The notes under the pieces: model-generated
Seen by the model: the letters and a program-made list of their open reading frames with translations, nothing else
Databases searched by the model: none
What the model was told of the DNA's origin: nothing
Assembly (NCBI GenBank): GCA_040002595.1
Contig: JBDUED010000041.1
Span: 1-15,428, forward strand
DNA: 15,428 nucleotides
Direction of reading: 5' to 3'
DNA from: Dokdonella_A sp040002595
Lineage (GTDB): Bacteria > Pseudomonadota > Gammaproteobacteria > Xanthomonadales > Rhodanobacteraceae
In this document: positions 1 through 8,038 of the stretch, in pieces
How positions within the stretch are numbered: the first letter of the stretch is position 1
Layout: each line of letters begins with the position of its first letter
Program-made: the position numbers and the translations under genes

Positions 1-948
1 CGCCCCACGGCATTTTTTGCTGGGGCCTGTGTGGGTTTGGCGCTGCTGACCAAGAGTCTGTTGAGTGGGTTCTGGCCGTTGTTCATGCTCGCATTCGTGC
101 GCCGCCAGCGGCCGTATGTGCGGATCGGTCCGGCAGCGCTTTTCACCCTCGCGCTCGCGCTGGTCACCACGCCCGCGCTCGTGCAGGGGTGGCGTACGAC
201 GGGCACGCCGATGATTGCCGACAGTTCGGTCTACAACCTGTGGATTGGACTGACTGATGAATGGCGCAGCGACTACGTCGCCGATATGGGCGGCACGACC
301 TTGCCCGCCTTTATCGCCAGCGGGGCGACCCCGCAGCAGCGTAATGCGGCCTATCTGGAAAAGATTCATGCCTTGGTGACCGAACGCGGCGTCGTGCGCG
401 TACTCGCCGATCAACTTGGGCGACAGTATTTCCGTCTGTTCAATGCGAAGACGCCGCTGGTTTCGCAATTGCCGGGGCCTGCCTGCGCCGGCTATCTGTC
501 GGTCTACCACACGTCGCCGTGGCTGACGCGCACGCTTGCCATGGCGAACGACGTGTTTCACGCGTCCATCCTGATCGCGGCGGCATTCGGCGTTGCGTGC
601 TGGCGCCGCCGACCGGATCGGATGACGCTGTTGATTGCGCTATTGTTCGCGTATCAGCTCGCCTTGCTGCTGCTGATCCACGTCAAGGCGCGTTTTCTGC
701 TGCCGATGCTGCCGTTCCTGTGCGGCTTGGCGGGCAGCTTCATCACGGCACTGCCCCAGCTCGGGGGGGCGGGAGCTGCGTCAGCAGCGATGCTTTTTCC
801 GTCGGCTGAGCGTAACGACACCGGCAATGCCGCTCCCACAGCAATGCATCTGACGCCGGCGCGCCTTGTCGTTGGCGCATTGCTGGCGGCCGCGCTTCTG
901 TTTCTGGCATTCGGCGGCCCCGCACTTGATCACCTGTGTGCGGGCTGA
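1..948 (+). CDS. GT39-like polytopic membrane glycosyltransferase, C-terminal part (5' end outside window)
   Basis: The reading frame is open from the first base of the window to a TGA at 946-948 and encodes 315 residues, so the N-terminus lies upstream. The visible part starts inside a membrane segment (GLALLTKSLL). A second helix follows (around IGPAALFTLALALV), then an extracytoplasmic stretch of roughly 100 residues with an SSVYNLWIG sequence, and then three or four more hydrophobic segments. The segment with KARFLLPMLPFL resembles the C-terminal membrane region of GT39/ArnT-like enzymes, which transfer sugars from polyprenyl-phosphate donors on the periplasmic side. The catalytic acidic residues of this family sit in the first periplasmic loop, which is not in the window, so activity cannot be judged. 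It lies 48 bp upstream of the ABC exporter genes on the same strand, which suggests a role in modifying the same glycan or lipid A. The polytopic GT class is fairly certain; the substrate is unknown. Confidence 0.7.
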   Translation, partial: RPTAFFAGACVGLALLTKSLLSGFWPLFMLAFVRRQRPYVRIGPAALFTLALALVTTPALVQGWRTTGTPMIADSSVYNLWIGLTDEWRSDYVADMGGTTLPAFIASGATPQQRNAAYLEKIHALVTERGVVRVLADQLGRQYFRLFNAKTPLVSQLPGPACAGYLSVYHTSPWLTRTLAMANDVFHASILIAAAFGVACWRRRPDRMTLLIALLFAYQLALLLLIHVKARFLLPMLPFLCGLAGSFITALPQLGGAGAASAAMLFPSAERNDTGNAAPTAMHLTPARLVVGALLAAALLFLAFGGPALDHLCAG

Positions 949-996
949 TCGCGGACGAATCCGGTATCCTCGCCAGCCGCCTTTTCCCCTGTCCGC

Positions 997-1758
997 ATGC
1001 GCCAGCACCTGATCGAACTCGTCCTCTTCAGCACCTACGCGGAACTACGTGCGGAGCGCGCGCGCAGCTACCTCGGGCTGCTCTGGTGGGTGCTCGATCC
1101 GGCACTGATGATGGCGACGTTCTGGCTCGTCTTCGATGTGGTCCTGCACAGCGGCGGCCCTGAATATGTGCCGTGGCTGCTGATCGGCCTGACCGTCTGG
1201 CAGTGGATGAAATCGTGCATGACGCACGGTGGTTACGCGATCTGGAGCAATCTGGGATTGGTGCGTCAGGTGAAGCTGCCACCGCTGGTGTTTCCGTTGG
1301 TGGCGATGCTCTCCGATACCGTGAAATTCTTCTTCATCTTCGCGTTGTTGCTGGTGATCCTGTGGACCATGGGCTATTCGCCCAATATCGCCTACCTTGC
1401 GCTGCCGCCGCTGTTCCTCGCAGTATTCCTGTTTGGTGCCGGCATCGGCTTCCTGATCGCAGCGGTGGTGCCGCTGCTGCCGGATCTGCGTTTCGTCATC
1501 GAGCAGGTGCTCACCGTCGTGATGTTTCTTTCCGGCGTCGTATTTGCAATCTCCAGCGTCCCTTCGCCGTATCGCGAACTACTTGAGCTCAATCCGGTCG
1601 CGGTCATCATGGACGCCGCGCGCGGGATACTCATGCACGGGCTGTGGCCAAACTGGATCGGCTTGGCCAAGGTCAGCGTGGTTTCTCTGGGCGCCTGCCT
1701 GATTGGCGCGGCGGTCGTCGCGCGGCTTGCGCCGCGTTATCCGAAACTGGCGGTCTGA
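997..1758 (+). CDS. wzm: ABC-2 type polysaccharide/O-antigen export permease (Wzm-like)
   Basis: This 253-residue protein has the size and layout of the ABC-2 permeases that export undecaprenyl-linked O-antigen or teichoic acid. It has a short cytoplasmic N-terminal amphipathic stretch (LVLFSTYAELRAERARSYLG), then LLWWVLDPALMMATFWLVF, which matches the characteristic 'LG..W.ll.P' entry into the first helix. About six transmembrane helices follow, and a late loop reads LLELNPVAVIMDAARGILMHG, corresponding to the conserved 'NP....v...R' segment. The ATG at 997 is the first in-frame start and no clear Shine-Dalgarno precedes it. The stop is followed after one base by the start of the ATPase gene, the usual wzm-wzt arrangement. 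It should form a dimeric inner-membrane channel with the neighbouring ATPase. The family call is firm; whether the cargo is O-antigen or another surface glycan is inference from the neighbouring glycosyltransferases. Confidence 0.9.
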   Translation: MRQHLIELVLFSTYAELRAERARSYLGLLWWVLDPALMMATFWLVFDVVLHSGGPEYVPWLLIGLTVWQWMKSCMTHGGYAIWSNLGLVRQVKLPPLVFPLVAMLSDTVKFFFIFALLLVILWTMGYSPNIAYLALPPLFLAVFLFGAGIGFLIAAVVPLLPDLRFVIEQVLTVVMFLSGVVFAISSVPSPYRELLELNPVAVIMDAARGILMHGLWPNWIGLAKVSVVSLGACLIGAAVVARLAPRYPKLAV

Positions 1759-1759
1759 A

Positions 1760-2482
1760 ATGGACCCGGCATTGGACACCGGCGTACTGATCGACATCCG
1801 CAACGCAGGTGTCGCCTTCAGCGCGCAACGGCAGATGGCGGAAAACCATTTCTGGGCGCTCGAAGATGTAAGTCTGACCCTGCGTCGCGGCGATCGCCTC
1901 GGCGTGATCGGGCGCAACGGCGCCGGCAAGAGCACTTTGCTGCGCTTGATCGCCGGCATCCTGACGCCGGATCGGGGCAGCGTTCGGCGTGCGCAGGTCT
2001 CGTGCCAGTTGCTGTCGCTGGCGTTGGGTTTCACGCCGCATCTTTCCGGTCGGGATAACGCAGTACTGTCGGGCTTGATGCTTGGCCTGCGCCGGCGCGA
2101 CATCATCCAACGGTTGCCTTCAATTCGCGAGTTTTCCGAGCTGGGCGATTTCTTCGAACAACCCATCGCGACGTATTCGTCCGGCATGACCTTGCGTCTG
2201 GCGTTTTCGGTCGCCATCCAGATCGAACCGGAGATCTTGCTGATCGACGAGGTGCTTGGCGTTGGCGACGCGGAATTCCAGCAGAAATCGGGTGCCGCCT
2301 TGCGCGAACGCATGCGCGATGGACACACCGTCGTACTGGTCAGTCACGACGAAAGTCAGATCAGCGCCTTGTGCAACAGACTGATCTGGATCGAGCACGG
2401 CAAGAGCGTGCTGGAAGGGACGCGCGACGAAGTGTTTGCCGCCTATCATCGCGATTTGCATCTGGCGGGAGCTGCCGCGTGA
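1760..2482 (+). CDS. wzt: ABC polysaccharide export ATPase (Wzt-like), short form without carbohydrate-binding C-terminus
   Basis: This 240-residue ATPase starts at the ATG one base after the wzm stop; the frame is open further upstream but that part overlaps wzm. All ATPase motifs are visible: Walker A GRNGAGKST (51-59), Q-loop glutamine near 83, signature YSSGMTLRLAF (139-149), Walker B ILLIDEV (159-165) and the switch histidine in VSHD (194-197). The YSSGM form of the signature is typical of Wzt/TagH-type exporters of polyprenyl-linked glycans. The protein ends about 40 residues after the switch histidine, so it lacks the roughly 150-residue jelly-roll domain that reads the capped non-reducing end in E. 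coli O9a-type Wzt. Exporters of this short type are thought to couple export to polymerisation and not to recognise a terminal cap. The stop overlaps the GTG of the next gene. Confidence 0.92.
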   Translation: MDPALDTGVLIDIRNAGVAFSAQRQMAENHFWALEDVSLTLRRGDRLGVIGRNGAGKSTLLRLIAGILTPDRGSVRRAQVSCQLLSLALGFTPHLSGRDNAVLSGLMLGLRRRDIIQRLPSIREFSELGDFFEQPIATYSSGMTLRLAFSVAIQIEPEILLIDEVLGVGDAEFQQKSGAALRERMRDGHTVVLVSHDESQISALCNRLIWIEHGKSVLEGTRDEVFAAYHRDLHLAGAAA

Positions 2483-2751
2483 AGGCCTTTGACGCCGATC
2501 GTTTTGCTGCACTTGCGCGTTCGCTGGGCATTGCTCCGCGACATTTGCTCGTGGCGCTTGCGCAACGGGTGCGCACAAATGCAGTCGATGGTCCGCTGCA
2601 GCGCGCAGCCGTCGCTGCAGCGCGCGCGCCGGATGCGGGCGCCGAGCAGACGGCCGCCTTGCTGACCACGCCAATCGCGAGTTTTGCGCTGGACGAAACC
2701 GATCGCGCGTTCACCGTCTTGTGGCCACCGATTGAGTCGGCGAAACCCTGA
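2479..2751 (+). CDS. Small protein of unknown function between wzt and the large glycosyltransferase
   Basis: The frame is open across the end of wzt. The best start is the GTG at 2479-2481, which overlaps the wzt stop (GTGA) and gives 90 residues. The stop at 2749-2751 lies one base before the ATG of the next gene, so the gene exactly fills the space between two certain genes, a strong sign that it is real. The protein starts VKAFDADRFAALARSLGI and is rich in alanine and arginine. It has a probable helical N-terminal half (RHLLVALAQRVRTN) and ends in FTVLWPPIESAKP. It has no signal peptide, membrane segment or metal-binding motif, and I do not recognise the family. Its position suggests a small cytoplasmic accessory protein of glycan assembly or export, but that is context only. 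Confidence 0.6.
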   Translation: MKAFDADRFAALARSLGIAPRHLLVALAQRVRTNAVDGPLQRAAVAAARAPDAGAEQTAALLTTPIASFALDETDRAFTVLWPPIESAKP

Positions 2752-2752
2752 A

Positions 2753-5404
2753 ATGCGCGGCGCCGCTCTCATCGTGCTGGCATGGAATCAATGGCCACTG
2801 ACCCAGCGCTGCCTTGACAGCTTGCTCGCCAGCGACCTGCACGCGGCCGAAATCATCATCGTCGACAACGGCAGTACGGATGAAACGGCCGCAGCGCTTG
2901 CCGCCTATGCCCAGCGCGTTCGTCTCATTACCCTGCCCGAAAACTTCGGTTTTGTACGCGGCATGAATGCCGGTATTGCCGCAGCGCGGCCCGACGACGA
3001 TGTGGTTCTCGTCAACAACGATCTGGTATTCACCCAAGCCGATTGGCTCGGGCGCTTGCGTGATGCGGCGTACGCCGCGCCGGATATTGGCATCGTCGGT
3101 TGCCGCCTGCTCGGACCCGAACCCGAAGGCCGGCTCTACCATGCTGGAGGCTTCATTGAAGCGGACGATCTGTGGGGTCAGCAGACTGAATCGGGCGTGG
3201 TTGAACGCGATGTCGCGCAATTCAGCACCCTGCGCCGCGTGCAGGGCATTGCGTTTGCGCTGGCGTACATCCGACGCGATTGCCTTGAGCGCATTGGCGC
3301 GCTCGATACCGCATACCACAGCTACTTCGAAGATACCGACTATTGCCTGCGCGCCGCCGATGTCGGCATTGCGACGGCGGTGGCCGGCGCCGTTGTTCTG
3401 CATCATCACCAGCACGGATCGACCCTGGACGATCGCGGCTTTCGACGACGCCTGTGGGATTCGAGTCGATCGACCTTCGCCGGGCGCTGGCAGGAACGCC
3501 TGCGGGAAAACTACCGTGGCAATCTGCTATGGCAGGGCGTAACGCGGCTTCCTTACGCTTATGCGCAACTCGCGCGACTCTTCGTGCGTCGCCTTGATGC
3601 CCGTGGCATGCGCATGGCCTTTCAGTCGGTCGTGCATGAAGTCGCCGATACCCAGGATTTTCGGCTGGACCTGGCCGCGCGTCGACGCTGGCCGACGCCG
3701 CTGGATGCCGCGCTCGTGTGCGCCCCTGGCCGATACTTTGCGCAAGCACAGGGAAAGCGGCGCCTTGGTCTGGGCTTCGGTGACTGCGATCGGGTGCCCG
3801 ATGCGTGGGCCGCGGCGACTCGTTCGCTCGATCTGCTTATCGTGCCGGACGCGTTTCAGCGCGATGCATTTCAAGCCGCTGGCGTGCGTGTGCCGATCGA
3901 GATTCTGCCGCTCGGCGTCGATCGCGACTATTGCCACCCGCGCGTGCCGGCCGCTCGAAATCCACTTGGTAACTTTGTGTTCTTCGCGATTGCAGAGGAT
4001 CTCGCGCGCGACGCCCCGGAACTGCTGGTAGCAGCCTTCCGTCGCGCTTTCGCGCATGACGAACCGGTCGAACTGCTGATCCATGTGCGTCCCGGATGCG
4101 ACGCGTTGGCGGTGACCGAAGCATTGGAAACGGCCTGCGCGGAGGATGCGCGCGTGCGCCTGCTGGCCGGCTGGGGTTTTCCGTGGCACCAACGTGCACA
4201 ACTGCTCGCCGCTGCGGATGCGTATGTGTCGGCACGCCGAGGCGGCGGTTGGGATCCGGCCGCGGCGGAAGCGCTCGCCTGCGGGAAAATCCTGATTGCG
4301 ACGGATTTTGGCAGCCAGAGCGAACGCGTGCGATCGCACGGTTTGGCGGTCGCCAGCGCGCGTCTGGTCGAGGCGCCGTACCAGAGCGGTTTGCGCTGGG
4401 CCGAACCCGATGGCGATGCGCTGGTCGCACGCTTGCGCGAGGCGTTCGAACGCCGCGCCGATCTGGCTGCCGCCGCGCAGCGCCAAGCCGACGCGTTCGC
4501 GTGCGAGCACAATATCGACGCCACCGCCGATGCGCTGTTTGCCCTGATTGCGCCGCATGTTGTGCTCGCACCGGCGCGCGCCCGGTCTGTGCCGCATCTA
4601 CCAGCACAGTTTGCGCGATCGGCCAGCGGCCAGATCGTCGTGCTCGGCATGCATCGCTCCGGCACGTCAAGCGTTGCGGGTTTGCTCGCGCGCATGGGCG
4701 CGGGCGTCGGACCCGAAGACGATCTTCTGCGTGGCGCGGACAATCCCAAAGGCCACTACGAATCGGGTCGCCTGCACATGGCTTGCGTGCGCCGGCTTGC
4801 CGCAACGGGCGGCGATTGGAAAACGCCGGGCACCGATGCGCCGGCGGCGGCGATCGATAGCTTCCGCCGCGAAGTCGGCGCGCTGATTGACGAGTTCGAT
4901 GCGCAGCGTCCGTGGCTGATCAAGGAACCGCGTCTATGCCTGCTCGCACGCGAACTGCTGCCGCTGTTGACGCGGTCCGTTTTCGTGCACGTGGTGCGCG
5001 ATCCGCACGAGGTGATCGCGTCGCTGGTAAGGCGCGACGGACTCGATCCGCGCCATGCATTGGCGCTGTGGGAGCAGTACACACGCGCGGCGTTCGAGGC
5101 CAGTCGCGGCTGGCCTCGCATCTTGGTCGACTATGCCGACCTGCTGGCCGATCCAGTCACCATCGCGCGACGCCTGCACGAACAATTGGGTGCGCTTGGC
5201 ATCGAGGGTCTGAGCGAACCGGAGCCCATGGTGGTGCGTGAATGGATCGAGACAAAACCCGCCACGTCACACGCGCGCGCCGACGAGGTCGAACTCGACG
5301 CAACGCAACGCGCGCTGCAGGACGCGATTGCTGATCGCAGCATCCTCGATCTTGCCGATGTCATGACGTCGTCCGCGACGGCGTCGGCGCGCAGCGCGCG
5401 TTGA
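2753..5404 (+). CDS. Three-domain fusion: GT2 glycosyltransferase + GT4-like domain + sulfotransferase
   Basis: The 883-residue protein begins at the ATG one base after the preceding stop. Residues 1-290 form a GT2 domain: ALIVLAWNQ, IIIVDNGSTDET (34-45), the metal-binding NND (88-90) and YFEDTDYCLR (191-200), as in rhamnosyltransferase-like GT2 enzymes. Residues of about 320-610 resemble the GT4 fold (LDLLIVPDAFQRDAF, IEILPLGVD, LLAAADAYVS), but in RRGGGWDPAAAEALACG (495-511) the first glutamate of EX7E is glycine (G498) while the second, E506, is kept. Residues 626-870 are a PAPS-type sulfotransferase: 5'-phosphosulfate loop GMHRSGTSS (632-640), DNPKGHYE (663-670) and 3'-phosphate motif VRDPHEVIAS (748-757). 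No signal peptide or membrane segment is seen, so it should act in the cytoplasm. The likely role is to add a sugar and a sulfate to the exported glycan; acceptor and donor are unknown. The domains are well supported, the combined function is inference. Confidence 0.88.
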   Translation: MRGAALIVLAWNQWPLTQRCLDSLLASDLHAAEIIIVDNGSTDETAAALAAYAQRVRLITLPENFGFVRGMNAGIAAARPDDDVVLVNNDLVFTQADWLGRLRDAAYAAPDIGIVGCRLLGPEPEGRLYHAGGFIEADDLWGQQTESGVVERDVAQFSTLRRVQGIAFALAYIRRDCLERIGALDTAYHSYFEDTDYCLRAADVGIATAVAGAVVLHHHQHGSTLDDRGFRRRLWDSSRSTFAGRWQERLRENYRGNLLWQGVTRLPYAYAQLARLFVRRLDARGMRMAFQSVVHEVADTQDFRLDLAARRRWPTPLDAALVCAPGRYFAQAQGKRRLGLGFGDCDRVPDAWAAATRSLDLLIVPDAFQRDAFQAAGVRVPIEILPLGVDRDYCHPRVPAARNPLGNFVFFAIAEDLARDAPELLVAAFRRAFAHDEPVELLIHVRPGCDALAVTEALETACAEDARVRLLAGWGFPWHQRAQLLAAADAYVSARRGGGWDPAAAEALACGKILIATDFGSQSERVRSHGLAVASARLVEAPYQSGLRWAEPDGDALVARLREAFERRADLAAAAQRQADAFACEHNIDATADALFALIAPHVVLAPARARSVPHLPAQFARSASGQIVVLGMHRSGTSSVAGLLARMGAGVGPEDDLLRGADNPKGHYESGRLHMACVRRLAATGGDWKTPGTDAPAAAIDSFRREVGALIDEFDAQRPWLIKEPRLCLLARELLPLLTRSVFVHVVRDPHEVIASLVRRDGLDPRHALALWEQYTRAAFEASRGWPRILVDYADLLADPVTIARRLHEQLGALGIEGLSEPEPMVVREWIETKPATSHARADEVELDATQRALQDAIADRSILDLADVMTSSATASARSAR

Positions 5405-5408
5405 GGTC

Positions 5409-6989
5409 ATGTTCGCATTCCTGCGCAAACGCGCGATGCCGGTCCTGCACACACCGTTGCACGCGGTCGAATGGGATGGTCGTACGTTAAGTCTCGTCTT
5501 CGACGCGAGCGTCGCGGGCGATATTGCGCTCGATGTCGACGGTGCTTTTTTTTCCGCCGCGCCGCTGCATGCCGCGGGTCGCGCGCGCTTCGAGTTTGCG
5601 TTTTCGCCGTCGGGTCATGCGGCGATCGACGTGCTGCCGCGGTTGGGTCGCGATGGCCCTGCGCTCGCCGCGCGCGCGTTGCCGGTCGTGTTCGGTCAAC
5701 GTGGTTTGGCAGCATCTGCGCCGCACGCGTTTCCCGCGCTGGTGCCGTTGAAAACGAGCGCGCGCGGGATGCCGTTCGGCATCGATTGCGGTACACACGA
5801 GGTGGCGATCGTGGTGCCTGTCTACAACGCGCCTGAACTGGTCGAACGTTGTCTGTCGTCGGTTCTTGCGCACACCAACGGCCGCGCGCGCCTGATCGTG
5901 ATTGACGACGCCAGTCCCGACCCGGCCATCGCGCCGCTGCTCGCTCGCTATGTCGGCATGGCTCGCGTGCGCGTGCTGCGTAACGAGGCCAACCGTGGAT
6001 TTACTGCGACGGCCAATCGCGGTATCGACCTTGCCGCCGGCGCGGACGTGGTGCTGCTCAACGCCGACACCGAGGTCGGTCCGGGCTGGCTCAGCGGCTT
6101 GCGCCGCGCCGCCTATTCGAGCGATGACATCGCTACTGCCACCGCGGTGTCCGACAACGCCGGCGCTTTTTCGGTGCCGGAGCTGGAACAGGTAACGCGC
6201 TTGCCCGCGTGCTGGACCTTCGAGCAGTCCGCGCGCGCGTTGTGGCAGCATGCCGGTCTCGCCTACCCCCAATTGCCGACCGGCAATGGTTTTTGTCTGT
6301 ATATCCGACGCAGCGTAATCGAGGCAGTCGGCGTCCTCGATGAGACCGCGTTCGCGCAAGGCTACGGCGAGGAAAACGATTTCTGCCAGCGCGCTGCGCA
6401 AGAGGGCCTGCGTCACGTGATTGCCGGCAACGTGCTGGTTCGCCACGCGCGCAGCGCGAGTTTCGGTGACGAGCGCCGCGCCGCGCTCGGGCGCACCGGC
6501 ATGGCGCTGTTGCGCGATCGCTGGCCCGATTACGAACGCGATGTCGGCGCCGCCTTGTTCTCGTTTGAGCGGCGCGTGCTCGACTGGCGTGTGCGACGCT
6601 TGTTTGTCGACGCGCGCGACGACAATGGGCCCCGCATGCGCCTGCTGTGGGTTGGCGCGGGCGCGCCCGACTGGCCCGATGCGGAAGTCTGGGTCCTGCG
6701 CGCGAACGGCGCACAAAACGAACTCGTGTTCGAAGGCGTTGTCGTCGCAGCCAATACCTGGGTCGCCAGCGATCCGGAACCGTCGTACCACGCGCTGTGG
6801 GTGTGGCTGCAGATATACGCCATCGAGTGTCTCATCGTCACCGAACTGAAGCAGTCGGCGGCGGAAATACTATGCCGCTTGCTGGATATCCCGATCGCGC
6901 AAATTGACATGCCGCTGGCCACTTCAGCGCGCGATGCGCTGTGTCGTGCAGAATCGGGGCTTCGCAGTTTTCCGGAACCGTCCACATGA
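5409..6989 (+). CDS. GT2 family glycosyltransferase with extra N- and C-terminal regions
   Basis: This 526-residue protein starts four bases after the previous stop; a GAGG lies only 2 nt before the ATG, so initiation probably depends on coupling. Residues 1-130 look like a beta-rich region (EWDGRTLSLVFDASVAGDIALD) that I cannot assign. Residues 132-385 are a GT2 domain: VAIVVPVYNAP (132-142), LIVIDDASPD, RNEANRGFTATANRGI, the DXD equivalent NAD (218-220), GNGFCLYIRRSVIEAVG and the late acidic motif EENDFCQRA (321-329). Residues of about 390-526 form a further region (LLWVGAGAPDW; AIECLIVTELKQSAAEILCRLL) that resembles the N-terminal half of a GT4 Rossmann fold, perhaps a remnant. It is cytoplasmic by sequence. 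The stop overlaps the gmd start (ATGA). It most likely adds one sugar in glycan assembly, with donor unknown. An eight-T run at 5546-5553 lies near the start of the gene. Confidence 0.85.
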   Translation: MFAFLRKRAMPVLHTPLHAVEWDGRTLSLVFDASVAGDIALDVDGAFFSAAPLHAAGRARFEFAFSPSGHAAIDVLPRLGRDGPALAARALPVVFGQRGLAASAPHAFPALVPLKTSARGMPFGIDCGTHEVAIVVPVYNAPELVERCLSSVLAHTNGRARLIVIDDASPDPAIAPLLARYVGMARVRVLRNEANRGFTATANRGIDLAAGADVVLLNADTEVGPGWLSGLRRAAYSSDDIATATAVSDNAGAFSVPELEQVTRLPACWTFEQSARALWQHAGLAYPQLPTGNGFCLYIRRSVIEAVGVLDETAFAQGYGEENDFCQRAAQEGLRHVIAGNVLVRHARSASFGDERRAALGRTGMALLRDRWPDYERDVGAALFSFERRVLDWRVRRLFVDARDDNGPRMRLLWVGAGAPDWPDAEVWVLRANGAQNELVFEGVVVAANTWVASDPEPSYHALWVWLQIYAIECLIVTELKQSAAEILCRLLDIPIAQIDMPLATSARDALCRAESGLRSFPEPST

Positions 6990-8038
6990 GCGTCTCGACA
7001 ATGCGCGCGCTGGTCACCGGCATCAGCGGCCAGGATGGCGCGCTGCTTGCCGCGCATCTGTTGCGCAATGGCGCGGATGTGGTTGGCACGCACCGCCCGG
7101 TGCGCGCGCCCGATCGGTGGCGTTTGATCGAACTTGGTATCGACGCGCATCCGCATTTGCGTCTGGTCGGGCTCGATCCTGTGGACGCTGCGGCCTGCAC
7201 CGAACTGGTGGCCGCCGTGGTGCCCGATGCTTTGTTTCACCTCGCTGGCCAGTCGCGCGTGGCCGATTCGTTTCGCGACCCTCGCGCCAGTATCGATGCA
7301 AACGGGCTGAGCGCGATCAACCTGCTGGAAGCGCAGCGCCGGCATGCGCCGAATGCGCATTTCGTGCTCGCATCAAGTGCGGAAATCTTCGGTGCGCCAG
7401 CGCAGGCTCCGCAGGACGAGGGCACGCCGCTGGGCGCGCGTTCGCCGTATGGACTGTCAAAATTGATCGCCCACACGGCGGTCGGCAGTTGGCGTGCGAG
7501 TTTCGGCCTGCGTGCATCCAGCGCAATCTTGTTCAATCACGAATCAGAATGGCGCGACGCCGCGTTTGTCACGCGCAAGCTCAGCGCGGGCGTTGCGCGC
7601 ATTGCCTGCGGCCGAGAGGAAATGCTGTTTCTCGGCAACCTCGATGCGCAGCGCGATTTTGGCTACGCGCCTGATCATGTCGCAGCGATGGCAGCGATGG
7701 CGGCGCGAGCCAGCGGTGATGATTATGTGCTCGCCACAGGGGTCGCCTCGAGCATCCGCGATTTCGCCAGCGCCGCGTTTGCCGCCGCCGCCATCCCTCT
7801 GGACTGGTTTGGCGAAGGCGCCGATGAAATCGGCGTCGAACGCGGCAGTGACCGGGTGCGCGTGCGCATCGATCCGGCACTATTGCGCCCAATCGACGCG
7901 CCCTTGCTGGTTGGTAACGCACTCAAGGCGCGCAAAGAACTGGGTTTTGCACCCACCCTGAATCTGGCCGGCCTTGCGCAGCGCATGGTCGCGGCTGATA
8001 TCAAACGCGAATCGCTCGTCCCATCGCTCGCATCGTGA
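6986..8038 (+). CDS. gmd: GDP-mannose 4,6-dehydratase
   Basis: This 350-residue short-chain dehydrogenase converts GDP-D-mannose to GDP-4-dehydro-6-deoxy-D-mannose in the cytoplasm, the branch point to GDP-D-rhamnose, GDP-L-fucose and related sugars. The sequence shows the nucleotide-binding motif TGISGQDG (11-18) and the Gmd-specific LFHLAGQSRVADSF. The catalytic set is S131 and E133 in ASSAEIFG plus Y155 and K159 in SPYGLSK. Further Gmd hallmarks are ILFNHES, FVTRKLSAGVARIACG and LGNLDAQRDFGYAPDHV. The usual threonine of the TSE motif is serine here, a conservative change. I chose the ATG that overlaps the upstream stop (ATGA); an in-frame ATG 15 bases later is possible because MRALVTG is close to the usual N-terminus. 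No Rmd or Fcl reductase is in the window, so the final sugar cannot be decided. Together with wzm/wzt and a WbpY/Z-like GT, the layout resembles D-rhamnan (A-band) loci. Confidence 0.92.
   Translation: MSVSTMRALVTGISGQDGALLAAHLLRNGADVVGTHRPVRAPDRWRLIELGIDAHPHLRLVGLDPVDAAACTELVAAVVPDALFHLAGQSRVADSFRDPRASIDANGLSAINLLEAQRRHAPNAHFVLASSAEIFGAPAQAPQDEGTPLGARSPYGLSKLIAHTAVGSWRASFGLRASSAILFNHESEWRDAAFVTRKLSAGVARIACGREEMLFLGNLDAQRDFGYAPDHVAAMAAMAARASGDDYVLATGVASSIRDFASAAFAAAAIPLDWFGEGADEIGVERGSDRVRVRIDPALLRPIDAPLLVGNALKARKELGFAPTLNLAGLAQRMVAADIKRESLVPSLAS

Noticed and set aside
1579..2328. 249-codon - strand open frame across the wzm-wzt junction
   Set aside because: It overlaps two certain transporter genes and has no recognisable motif.
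3527..4805. Overlapping - strand open frames opposite the fusion glycosyltransferase
   Set aside because: Same reason: the + strand carries continuous GT4-like and sulfotransferase sequence, and the antisense products show no domain.
5487..6791. 434-codon - strand open frame opposite the GT2 gene
   Set aside because: It lies within a motif-rich GT2 gene. The translation is arginine/histidine-rich without recognisable domains, a usual by-product of GC-rich codon use.
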